Part shown: positions 26,768 to 34,158 of the stretch, piece by piece | How the letters are laid out: each line of letters opens with the position of its first letter | How positions within the stretch are numbered: the stretch's first letter is position 1 | NCBI GenBank assembly: GCA_002412715.1 | Contig: DHVP01000042.1 | Coordinates: 163,260-227,259, forward strand | Length of the DNA: 64,000 bases | Source: Deltaproteobacteria bacterium UBA5205 | GTDB taxonomy: Bacteria; Desulfobacterota; Syntrophorhabdia; Syntrophorhabdales; Syntrophorhabdaceae | Direction of reading: 5' to 3' | Made by a program: the position numbers and the translations under genes | Notes under the pieces: model-generated | Databases searched by the model: none | The model's input: only the letters and a program-made list of their open reading frames with translations | Told to the model about the DNA's origin: nothing

Positions 26768-27955
26768 TTATATGACTCCCTTATCCTTCAACCCGGCCAG
26801 TTTCTCCTGCGAGTATGCGATCTTTCCATATATCTCGGCATTGTGTTCGCCGAATCTCGGGGGAAAGGTCATCTGCTGGTTCGACTCCTTAAGAAAAGGC
26901 GTCATGAACGGGGGCGGGGCCATCCAGATCTGGGTGCCCGTTATGGGATCTTTCGCAGAGAGCATGGCGTTCTTTACATAGGGATCCTCGATGACCTCTT
27001 CAATGGTATTTACTTTCGATATGGCTATGGTGGCCTTGTTGCAAAGATCTATCATCTCTGCCGTTGTTTTTGTCCTGGTTGATTCATTGATCATGTTGTT
27101 CAGGTTCTTCACGTCCTGGATGCGCCCTTTGTTCTTCTCGTATTCAGGTTTGGCCAACTTCTCAAATCCGGGAAGCTGGGTCATCGACACCCATTGGCGA
27201 TCGTTGCCGACGGCTATGTAGACATATCCGTCCTTCGTTTCATACACGGACACAGGAGCGAAGAACTCATGCGTATTGCCCCTTCTTGATATCTTGTTGC
27301 CGAAGGATTTCGTAAGGGTAATGGGAACCGTAAGCCATGACGTCGTTGACATGAACATGGAAACATCGATCCTATCGCCTTCTCCAGTCATGGCACGCTT
27401 GACAAGGGCCTTCATAACAAGCCCATACGCGTGTTCGCTTGTTCCCATATCAGGCAGGGGCACACCAACCACCTGGGGATCCTCCCCTGCGTTGCCGGTC
27501 AATTCCATAAGGCCGCCGCGCGCCTGCAGGATGGGATCGTACGCAGCCTCATTGCTGTCGGGGCCGAATCCGGTCAATCCAACCCATATGATATCGGGTT
27601 TCACAGCCTTCAACGTCTGATAGTCGATGCCAAGTTTCTCGTAGTTCCTTGGAAGTTGATTGGTTGCAAAGATGTCGACTTTGAGCTCTACTATCAACTC
27701 CTTCAAGAGAGCCTGGCCCTCGGGTGACCCGAGATCGAGAGTGACGCACTTTTTGCCCGAGTTGATGGCCATGAAATAGGTGTTCATTTTCTCTTCGCCA
27801 AGCCTGTTCTCACCGATCATGCGATTGGGATCGCCGTAAACCGGGTGCTCCAGCCTTATCACGTTGATCCCGTCCATGGCAAGGCGATAGCTGAGATACG
27901 GAAGAACCGTAGCCTGTTCCAATGACAACATTGTCATTTTCTTAAACACATCCAT
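26768..27955 (-). CDS. Class III (CaiB/BaiF) CoA-transferase
   Basis: This 395-residue protein has the family III layout: SLEQATVLPYLSYRLA at the N-terminus, SGKKCVTLDL near residue 69, GFGPDSNEAAYDPILQA near residue 130, and the likely CoA-carrying aspartate in PLPDMGTSEHAYG near residue 170. It is the first gene of the minus-strand cluster, facing the divergent promoter; GGAGGG lies before the ATG. In the iaa pathway a class III transferase makes the (aminophenyl)succinyl-CoA; that role here is inferred. Confidence 0.9.
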   Translation of the reverse strand: MDVFKKMTMLSLEQATVLPYLSYRLAMDGINVIRLEHPVYGDPNRMIGENRLGEEKMNTYFMAINSGKKCVTLDLGSPEGQALLKELIVELKVDIFATNQLPRNYEKLGIDYQTLKAVKPDIIWVGLTGFGPDSNEAAYDPILQARGGLMELTGNAGEDPQVVGVPLPDMGTSEHAYGLVMKALVKRAMTGEGDRIDVSMFMSTTSWLTVPITLTKSFGNKISRRGNTHEFFAPVSVYETKDGYVYIAVGNDRQWVSMTQLPGFEKLAKPEYEKNKGRIQDVKNLNNMINESTRTKTTAEMIDLCNKATIAISKVNTIEEVIEDPYVKNAMLSAKDPITGTQIWMAPPPFMTPFLKESNQQMTFPPRFGEHNAEIYGKIAYSQEKLAGLKDKGVI

Positions 27956-28034
27956 GGAACCCTCCTCGACAGATTTATTGTTATCAATATTTATAAACCA
28001 TCAGGTGATAGCTGAACTGCAACTACATATTCTC

Positions 28035-28143
28035 TTGACATCAGGTATATTGTATACCGTATACTTTACCGTGGTCAAGATATTAAATGCCGGAATAATT
28101 TGTTCAGAATTTTATGTTGTGATTTTTGAAAAACCGTATACAA
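28035..28143. promoter_or_regulatory. Divergent promoter with GTATAC palindromic operator candidates
   Basis: On the plus strand TTGACA (28035-28040) is followed at 19 bases by TATACT (28060-28065). On the minus strand TTGACC (28078-28073) lies 16 bases before TATACA, reading toward the CoA-transferase gene. Both overlap the palindrome GTATACCGTATAC (28052-28064); CCGTATACAA recurs at 28134-28143, and a similar CGTATATTG lies near 28170. GTATAC-centred sites are typical for FCD-type GntR regulators, so the operon-encoded GntR protein is the obvious candidate. Confidence 0.6.
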
Positions 28144-28238
28144 TGGATTAAAAGAATTTCTTAAACGTTCGTATATTGTTTTTGGCCGTCTGATCGATTG
28201 TTGGAATTACCAGTGTGAAGCGGTAAATAGGGTCTGAG

Positions 28239-28319
28239 GGTAACCGACCCGCTGGGCCCCGGATAACATGGCTGGTCGTTACCAGAATTTGGGGGGTTTT
28301 ACTTAATATAGTTATCCGG
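28239..28319 (+). other. Nested inverted repeats in the leader before the TRAP operon
   Basis: Two interleaved inverted repeats occur: GGTAACCGACC (28239) with GGTCGTTACC (28274), and CCGGATAAC (28259-28267) with GTTATCCGG (28311-28319). The pairs overlap, so they could form alternative RNA folds. The rest of 28144-28516 shows no gene I can support; one 48-codon frame near 28350-28497 has no recognisable content. Confidence 0.4.
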
Positions 28320-28516
28320 CGTACAGTTGTTTTCTTCTTGAAGAACTGGCTTGAACATCGACTGGAAGCGAGTTATGCGGATGTTGAGTAAAGGGCTGTA
28401 CTTAAGACCAGTTATTGAGTACGGCGTGAATGTTGCCGGAACCTCCCAGGCTCGCTATCAGACTTTTCATTTTATGTTCAACCCTGTTTTCAAGTGATTA
28501 TACAAGAGGTTTTCCA

Positions 28517-28535
28517 TTGACCTGCTTGGGGTCAA
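28517..28535. promoter_or_regulatory. Inverted repeat TTGACC-N7-GGTCAA just before the TRAP operon
   Basis: A perfect 6-bp inverted repeat with 7-base spacer ends 21 bases before the dctP-like start codon. It could be an operator, or a small hairpin next to the ribosome site. Confidence 0.4.
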
Positions 28536-28556
28536 CAATACACAAAGGGGGCTTAT

Positions 28557-29594
28557 ATGAAAGGTAAGAAATCTTTATTTATCCTCGGCTTGTGCGTGTT
28601 TATTCTTGGTGCTTTCATCGTTTACCCGGGCAATGTGCACAGTCAGGCCAAGATAACACTTACTTACGCGAATTTCCCGCCGGCAACAACATTTCCTTGC
28701 ATACAGATGGAAAGGTGGGTCAAAGAAATTGAGAAAAGAACGGGAGGGCGGGTCAAGATCCAGACCTTCCCTGGCGGTACCCTTCTGCCCGCCAAGAACA
28801 TCTTCGATGGCGTCGTTACCGGCACTGCGGACATTGGAAATTTCGCCATGAGTTATCAGCCCGGACGTTTCCCGGTCTCTGAAGCCATTGACCTCCCCTT
28901 AGGGTTTACAAACGCAAAAGCGGCCAGCCTCGCGCTTTTTGATCTTATCATGAAGTATAAACCGAAAGAATTTGAAAAGGTCAAAGTGCTCACCCTCTTC
29001 ACGTGCCCTCCTGCAGATCTCATGACGAAAACACCCGTCAAGACCCTTGCAGATCTCAAGGGAATGGAGCTCAGAGCATCCGGAACGGGCGCAGCCGTCC
29101 TTAAACGTCTTGGTGCCACCCCTGTAGGCATGCCTCAATCAGAGGCGCCTGAAGCTATACAAAAGGGTGTTGTTAAAGGTAATGTCTCATCCATGGAGAT
29201 CCTGAAGGATTTCAATTTTGCCGCATATCTTCCTTATGCGACAGAAGCAAACCTCTTCGTAGTCAGCTTCGCCGTCGTCATGAACCAGGCCAAATGGGAC
29301 TCATTGCCCGCCGACATAAAAAAGATCTTCGACGAGTCTTCACGGGAACAGGCCCTCTGGACGGGAACATACGTTGACGACCACGTGAAAGAATCCCTTA
29401 AATGGTCAAAGGAAAAATACAACCACCAGCTCTTTAGTCTCTCTGCAAAAGACCAGGCCGAGATACAAAGACTCGTGAAGCCCATCATTGACGAGTACGT
29501 CAAAAAGATAACCGCCGCGGGCCTGCCCGGCGACCAGATCATGAAAGACGTATACCAGTTAAAAAACAAGTACGAAAAAGAATTCAAGAAATAA
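28557..29594 (+). CDS. dctP: TRAP transporter solute-binding protein (DctP family)
   Basis: This 345-residue periplasmic protein has a clear signal peptide (KGKK, hydrophobic stretch LFILGLCVFILGAFIV, cleavage near VHSQA). The binding-protein core includes GGRVKIQTFPGGTLL near residue 64 and LKGMELRASGTGAAVLKRLGA near residue 165, which contains the Arg that pairs with a carboxylate in this family. AAAGGGGG precedes the ATG. It captures an organic acid for the permeases encoded downstream. Lying opposite the catabolic cluster, it probably supplies that cluster's substrate. Confidence 0.93.
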   Translation: MKGKKSLFILGLCVFILGAFIVYPGNVHSQAKITLTYANFPPATTFPCIQMERWVKEIEKRTGGRVKIQTFPGGTLLPAKNIFDGVVTGTADIGNFAMSYQPGRFPVSEAIDLPLGFTNAKAASLALFDLIMKYKPKEFEKVKVLTLFTCPPADLMTKTPVKTLADLKGMELRASGTGAAVLKRLGATPVGMPQSEAPEAIQKGVVKGNVSSMEILKDFNFAAYLPYATEANLFVVSFAVVMNQAKWDSLPADIKKIFDESSREQALWTGTYVDDHVKESLKWSKEKYNHQLFSLSAKDQAEIQRLVKPIIDEYVKKITAAGLPGDQIMKDVYQLKNKYEKEFKK

Positions 29595-29609
29595 CGGTCG
29601 GAAATCCTT

Positions 29610-29641
29610 CCAAAAGCGCCCGGAACTCCGGGCGCTTTTGG
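29610..29641 (+). terminator. Perfect 14-bp hairpin between dctP and dctQ
   Basis: The arms at 29610-29623 and 29628-29641 pair perfectly around a 4-base loop (AACT); the 3' arm ends in GCTTTTGG. There is no T run after it, so it likely acts as a partial terminator or 3'-end stabiliser that keeps the binding protein in excess over the permease. Confidence 0.6.
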
Positions 29642-29690
29642 AAACAGTCGCTTTACACCCACACGATACGCTTCACACCGGAGGCCGTCA

Positions 29691-30176
29691 ATGGAATACC
29701 TCATAAAATTCAATTCCTATCTTAATAAAGTACTCCTCTTCTTTAGTGGCTTTGCAGTGCTGATCCTCACGGGGATTGCCGCTGCGAATATGTTCCTCAG
29801 AATTGTTTATAGCCCCATCCCGGGGTCTTACGAACTTGTCGGTTTCTTCGGCGCCGTTGCGACCGGATTGGCTCTTGGCTACACCCAGATAAGGAAAGAC
29901 CACATAATAGTAACAATGTTCACCGACAAGTTTCCAAAAACAGTCAATAGGATTCTGGACGGGCTCAATTACACTGTCAACACGATATTCTTTGCGATCA
30001 TAAGCTGGGAAACATATAAATGGGGCATGAAAATAGCCAGGACGGGCGAGGTGTCGGAGACATTGAAAGTGATATATCATCCCTTTGTATTTTGTTTGGC
30101 CATCGGATTCGCCGCGCTCTCCTTTTCGATCTTTGTTGATTTCATCAAATTGCTGAAAAGGGAGGCGTCCGCATGA
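29691..30176 (+). CDS. dctQ: TRAP transporter small permease (DctQ family)
   Basis: This 161-residue membrane protein has four hydrophobic helices: FFSGFAVLILTGIAAANMF, then GFFGAVATGLALGYTQ, NTIFFAIISWETY and FCLAIGFAALSFSIFVDF. It also has the family-typical RIVYSPIPGSYELVGF and KDHIIV. GGAGG precedes the ATG. Its last four bases overlap the start of dctM. Confidence 0.9.
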   Translation: MEYLIKFNSYLNKVLLFFSGFAVLILTGIAAANMFLRIVYSPIPGSYELVGFFGAVATGLALGYTQIRKDHIIVTMFTDKFPKTVNRILDGLNYTVNTIFFAIISWETYKWGMKIARTGEVSETLKVIYHPFVFCLAIGFAALSFSIFVDFIKLLKREASA

Positions 30177-31480
30177 TAACACCTCTTACCGGCCTGATTG
30201 GAACACTCCTGATGCTTTTCGTAATGCTCTTTTTGCGTATTCCTGTCGGATTCGCCATGGGGCTTATGGGTTTTCTCGGGATGGCATATGTAGTCAACTG
30301 GAATGCCGCACTGGGTCTTATCGGCACAGATCTCTGGAACACCTTCTCTTCTTACGGACTCACCGTGATCCCCATGTTCATCTTCATGGGCCAGATCTGC
30401 TTCTATTCCGAGGTCAACCAAAGGCTTTACAACGCAGCGTACAAATGGTTCGGCAGAGTCAGGGGCGGTCTCGGCATCACAACCGTTATGGCATGCGCGG
30501 GTTTTGCTGCAATATGTGGTTCGAATACCGCAACGGCTGCCACGATGACCGCTGTCGCGCTGCCGGAGATGAAGAAGTACAACTATGACCCCATATTGTC
30601 GTCGGGCTCCATAGCGGCAGGATCCACACTCGGGGTCGTGATCCCGCCCAGCGTTGTTCTCGTAGTATATGGGATCTATACGGGCGAATCGATCGGCAAG
30701 CTCTTTTTCGGCAGTTTTGTGCCGGGCCTCCTGCTCGCTTCTATCATGGCGGCCATCGTCTACATTATGTGTATCGTTCACCCAACATGGGGACCACAGG
30801 GACCCAAATTCAGCCTTATGGCGAGGATCAAAGCGCTTCCGGATGCTATAGACATGGTCCTTATGTTCGGTATTATAATGTTCAGCCTTTATGCCGGGTG
30901 GTTCACCCCTTCTGAGGCGGGCGCAGCCGGAACCGTGGTTGCGATCATTATCAGTCTGGTCAGGAGAAAACTGACGTGGAAAGGCTTTATGAATGCCGTT
31001 GTCGACACTGTCCGCATATCCTGCATGATCTTTCTTCTTGTGGCAGGCGCCGTGATTTTCGGACGTTTCCTTGCAGTGACCCGGCTCCCTTACGAGGCCG
31101 CGGAATGGGTTTCAAACCTTCCTGTTTCAAACTGGATGATCCTCTGGTCAATGCTGGTGATATATATCATAGGAGGGTGCGTCATGGACGCGCTTGCATT
31201 CCTCCTTATCACCGTGCCGATCTTTTTCCCGGTAGCGCAACGGTTGGGCTACGATCCCATATGGTTCGGCGTCATCATAACCATAGTGACCACCATGGGG
31301 GCCATCACCCCACCCGTGGGGATAAACGCATATGTTGTTTCCGGTATGTCTAAAGATATCCAATTGACGACGGTGTTCAGGGGGGTTGTATGGTTCCTTC
31401 CTTCCTTCGTCATCACAATAATCCTCATCGAGATATTTCCGGAGTTGGTCACGTATTTCGCAGGGCTCATAAAATACTGA
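30173..31480 (+). CDS. dctM: TRAP transporter large permease (DctM family)
   Basis: This 435-residue integral membrane protein has about 12 helices. FLRIPVGFAMGLMGFLGMA at the start, ACAGFAAICGSNTATAATM near residue 110, STLGVVIPPSVVLVVYGIYT near residue 148 and AITPPVGINAYV near residue 378 are hallmarks of the DctM/IT superfamily. It is coupled to dctQ by an ATGA overlap, with GGGAGG upstream. It carries out sodium-driven uptake of the bound acid. Confidence 0.93.
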   Translation: MITPLTGLIGTLLMLFVMLFLRIPVGFAMGLMGFLGMAYVVNWNAALGLIGTDLWNTFSSYGLTVIPMFIFMGQICFYSEVNQRLYNAAYKWFGRVRGGLGITTVMACAGFAAICGSNTATAATMTAVALPEMKKYNYDPILSSGSIAAGSTLGVVIPPSVVLVVYGIYTGESIGKLFFGSFVPGLLLASIMAAIVYIMCIVHPTWGPQGPKFSLMARIKALPDAIDMVLMFGIIMFSLYAGWFTPSEAGAAGTVVAIIISLVRRKLTWKGFMNAVVDTVRISCMIFLLVAGAVIFGRFLAVTRLPYEAAEWVSNLPVSNWMILWSMLVIYIIGGCVMDALAFLLITVPIFFPVAQRLGYDPIWFGVIITIVTTMGAITPPVGINAYVVSGMSKDIQLTTVFRGVVWFLPSFVITIILIEIFPELVTYFAGLIKY

Positions 31481-31555
31481 CAGACCCGGACCCCGGGGAT
31501 GTGCCGGCGGTTTTTTAAGCTGGTTTATATATAAGAGATCTGATATGACAACGCA

Positions 31556-31587
31556 AGGCGGGCAACCTTTGGCTGCCCGCCTTTTTA
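31556..31587 (+). terminator. Intrinsic terminator after the TRAP operon
   Basis: A 10-bp stem, AAGGCGGGCA with TGCCCGCCTT (31556-31565 and 31575-31584), is followed by TTT. It ends the TRAP transcript and faces the convergent dehydratase gene. Confidence 0.85.
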
Positions 31588-31615
31588 ACATACCTTTCGT
31601 ACTGTTATCTGAAGG

Positions 31616-33046
31616 TTAATCCTCTATACCAGCGAGCCTCTTGGCTGCTTTTTTCTTGTCATTTATGTTCGTTTCCCGGAATATCGTCACGCGGTGCGCC
31701 TCAGGTGAGCCGCCGCCGTGGATGTCCGAGATTGTGTCGGCGCTTTCCAGTGCCAGCTTTTCCGCCAGGCGGTACATCTTGACCCTGTTCTCAACAGGAA
31801 CGCTGTCGACGCCCTTGAGGTACTTCCTCAGGAGGTCGCCGACTTCCCCGTTTGCAAAGTCCCTGTCCGAGGGCAGGTCAGCCACGAATCCGCCGCAGGC
31901 ATCTATCATAAGCCGCGTCGCTTCGGACATCTCCTTGCCTTCGTGTATCTTGGAGGCATTGGCAAGCACCGTATCGATGAAGTAGGTGCCGGAAGGCTGC
32001 TTTTTCCCCTCATAGGAAGAAGCAAGGCAGCATCCATACAGTGTCTCCGCCCTGTGGATCATGTCAATGACCTTCTGTTTCAGGTGGCCGACCTTCGTTG
32101 TGCCGTTGTAGTCCATCAGGGTGAGTGCCGTGCCGACCATGCAGTCTATCTTTCCGGACTTGCATCCGCCGTGGCTCTGCCGGTGCAGAGATGAAAACTT
32201 GACCACCATGTCGGAGGCGAATTCGGTTTCCCCGCACATGAATACCCTTTCCCATGGGACAAAGACGTCATCGAAGATGAGCGTCGGGCAGTACTTCGAA
32301 TAACAAACATTCCCTACGTCGTAGCCGTCGAGTTCGCGCATATCGAGAGTCGAGCGGCCCACAACGTGGATAAGACCCTTCGTGTCAGCGGGTATCGCAA
32401 AAGCCAGGGCGTAGTCCTTGTCGTCCTTCCCCATGGCGCGCGAGGGAAGAACAATTATCTCGTGGGACGAAAGGGAGCCTGTCTGATGCGCCTTGGCTCC
32501 CCGAACGACGATGCCGTCCGCCTTTTTCTCCACAACGCGAATGAACATGTCTTTATCAGGCTGTTCGTGGGGAGCCAGCGACCGGTCCCCTTTGACATCC
32601 GTGACACCGGCATTGCCGGTAAGGTCATTCTTCTGCATGTGTTTCAGGAATTCCTGATACCGCGGGTAATACTCGGTATTGTATTTCTGGTCGATGTCAT
32701 ACGTCACGATGGCGAGAGCGGTAAGACAATCGAGACCCGTACACCGCTGATGACAGGTTCCAACATGATTGGCGACCCTGCGGTTCACCTTCACGCGGGC
32801 GACAAGGTCTTCAACGGTGGATGGCGGAAGAGTGAAACGACTTACCGGCTCATTGATAAGAGGGCTCGTCGTGATCATGAGCCCGGGGTCGATCTGCGCC
32901 ATCTCGTACGTTGCGCCTGTGGCTTCTATACCGGCGCGAAGACGGGGATTGTCAACGATGTTCGTGAGACGTTCTCCGAACATATAAGCAGTGGGTTTAA
33001 GGGACCGCAGTGATTCGATATATTCGTCTTTTGTCTTGATACCCAT
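31616..33046 (-). CDS. 4-hydroxybutyryl-CoA dehydratase family protein
   Basis: This 476-residue protein of the 4-hydroxyphenylacetate 3-hydroxylase/AbfD family keeps the four ligands of the oxygen-sensitive [4Fe-4S] cluster: Cys98 and Cys102 (GTCHQRC) and His288 and Cys295 (LHRQSHGGC). Their spacing equals the 99/103/292/299 set of the clostridial dehydratase. The flavin-binding core includes VVRGAKAHQTG. RBS GAGGAGG lies before the ATG. The expected reaction is radical dehydration of 4-hydroxybutyryl-CoA to crotonyl-CoA and/or vinylacetyl-CoA isomerisation. It may serve a related hydroxyacyl-CoA. Confidence 0.88.
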   Translation of the reverse strand: MGIKTKDEYIESLRSLKPTAYMFGERLTNIVDNPRLRAGIEATGATYEMAQIDPGLMITTSPLINEPVSRFTLPPSTVEDLVARVKVNRRVANHVGTCHQRCTGLDCLTALAIVTYDIDQKYNTEYYPRYQEFLKHMQKNDLTGNAGVTDVKGDRSLAPHEQPDKDMFIRVVEKKADGIVVRGAKAHQTGSLSSHEIIVLPSRAMGKDDKDYALAFAIPADTKGLIHVVGRSTLDMRELDGYDVGNVCYSKYCPTLIFDDVFVPWERVFMCGETEFASDMVVKFSSLHRQSHGGCKSGKIDCMVGTALTLMDYNGTTKVGHLKQKVIDMIHRAETLYGCCLASSYEGKKQPSGTYFIDTVLANASKIHEGKEMSEATRLMIDACGGFVADLPSDRDFANGEVGDLLRKYLKGVDSVPVENRVKMYRLAEKLALESADTISDIHGGGSPEAHRVTIFRETNINDKKKAAKRLAGIED

Positions 33047-33087
33047 ATTATTGCCTCCTCTGATTGAATTCGGTACCGGACCTGTTT

Positions 33088-33780
33088 CTAGAATTCGGAG
33101 CGTTCCTGCTCGGCAAGCATCTTGCGGACGCTCGACAGCACCTGGACCTTCACGTTGGTTACATGGTTCTTCAGCACCGTCTGGGCCCGATCCATGCTTC
33201 TTAAAGCAACGGCGTCGTATATCTCCTGATGTTCCTGGTCCGTCGCCACCAGTGATGATCTGGGCAGATCGCTATACTTGAGAAACAGAATATCGAACAG
33301 ATTTCGAAGGGTCCGTATCTGTGTCTCTTTCTTCGAAAGCGATGCCAGCGTGAGGTGAAACTCCCTGTTCTTGAAAAGCCTTTCTTTCAGGTAGAAATCG
33401 CGTTCAGCCGAAAGATGCGCTTCAAGGGCCGCCTTCAGCTCCGAAAGTCCCTTCTTGTCGATATTCTGTATCGTGTCGCCAAGGAGAGACGGCTCGATGA
33501 GCTCCCTCATTTCATAGATCTCCTCGATCTCCTGCACACTGAACGGGGACATGTAAAAACCCCTGTTGGGCTCATGGCAGACGAACCCGAGAAGCTCAAG
33601 CCTCTTCAACGCCTGTATGATGGGCGTGGGGCTAAGATCGAGTTTTTCCGCCAGGTCCCGATAGGCGATCTTCTGCCCCGGCACGAGTTCCTTGGAGTAG
33701 ATCATGCGCCGAATACCCTGATATGCTACCTGACTGCTGTCTTCGAGTTGTTTGGTCTGTTTTTTCTTTGTCTGTGCCAT
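33088..33780 (-). CDS. GntR-family regulator with FCD domain
   Basis: From ATG 33780 the protein is 230 residues; the frame continues upstream but through repeat DNA, so that part is not coding. The winged helix contains GIRRMIYSKELVPGQKIAYRD-type sequence and LDLSPTPIIQALKRLELLG; the FCD domain follows with YEMRELIEPSLL and FHLTLASLS. It lies 41 bases after the start side of the dehydratase gene on the same strand, so it is probably transcribed ahead of that gene and regulates it. It is a different paralogue from the GntR protein at 19.3 kb. Confidence 0.88.
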   Translation of the reverse strand: MAQTKKKQTKQLEDSSQVAYQGIRRMIYSKELVPGQKIAYRDLAEKLDLSPTPIIQALKRLELLGFVCHEPNRGFYMSPFSVQEIEEIYEMRELIEPSLLGDTIQNIDKKGLSELKAALEAHLSAERDFYLKERLFKNREFHLTLASLSKKETQIRTLRNLFDILFLKYSDLPRSSLVATDQEHQEIYDAVALRSMDRAQTVLKNHVTNVKVQVLSSVRKMLAEQERSEF

Positions 33781-33839
33781 GCGTAACTTTACACAAATGA
33801 AATTAGAAATGCAATCAAATTTTAGAAAAAAGATGAGAC

Positions 33840-34018
33840 GGGTAATGGGTGATGGGCAATAGGCAATGGGAGAAACCACCGGCTGTATACTATAAGAAAG
33901 CTTAATCGGAGGGCCGGTTGTCAACACAACTGACTAGTGCAGACTAGTGCACTCCGACACGACAAAACCCCCACCCCGTTCGGTCACACCATCCCATTAC
34001 CCATTACCCATTACCCAT
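33840..34018. repeat. Inverted 7-nt-period repeats flanking the GntR promoter region
   Basis: GGTAATG/GGTGATG/GGCAATA heptads at 33840-33871 face their reverse complement (CATTACC repeats) at 33993-34018. The two arms could pair across about 120 bases holding the regulator's promoter region. Confidence 0.65.
33917..33951. promoter_or_regulatory. Operator-like inverted and tandem repeats before the GntR gene
   Basis: GTTGT-CAAC-ACAAC (33917-33930) is an inverted repeat. It is followed directly by two perfect tandem copies of GACTAGTGCA (33932-33941 and 33942-33951). The cluster lies about 140 bases upstream of the regulator start and 110 bases before the divergent acyl-CoA synthetase promoter, a good place for an autoregulatory site. 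Confidence 0.45.
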
Positions 34019-34059
34019 CTTCCTTATTCACTTTATAATCACATTATTAATCAATTACG

Positions 34060-34088
34060 TTGACATCAAAAACCATTGCATTTATACT
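34060..34088 (+). promoter_or_regulatory. Consensus sigma70-type promoter for the acyl-CoA synthetase pair
   Basis: TTGACA (34060-34065) and TATACT (34083-34088) are separated by exactly 17 bases. This predicts a transcript start near 34095 and a leader of about 64 bases before the ATG at 34159. Confidence 0.75.
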
Positions 34089-34158
34089 TGAAGGTCGCAG
34101 TTACGGGGTGGCCCGTACACGCAGATGAAGCCAAATCAACACAAAGGGATTGACAGAT

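Noticed and set aside
28350..28497. Short frame of about 48 codons before the TRAP operon
   Set aside because: No ribosome site, no recognisable protein and it overlaps leader sequence with structure.
30077..30781. Long minus-strand frame opposite the dctQ/dctM genes
   Set aside because: It is a charged, low-complexity shadow of well-supported TRAP genes with no start signal.
33781..33927. N-terminal extension of the GntR regulator
   Set aside because: The extra codons run through the heptad repeat and are unlike any GntR sequence; a good start lies at 33780.
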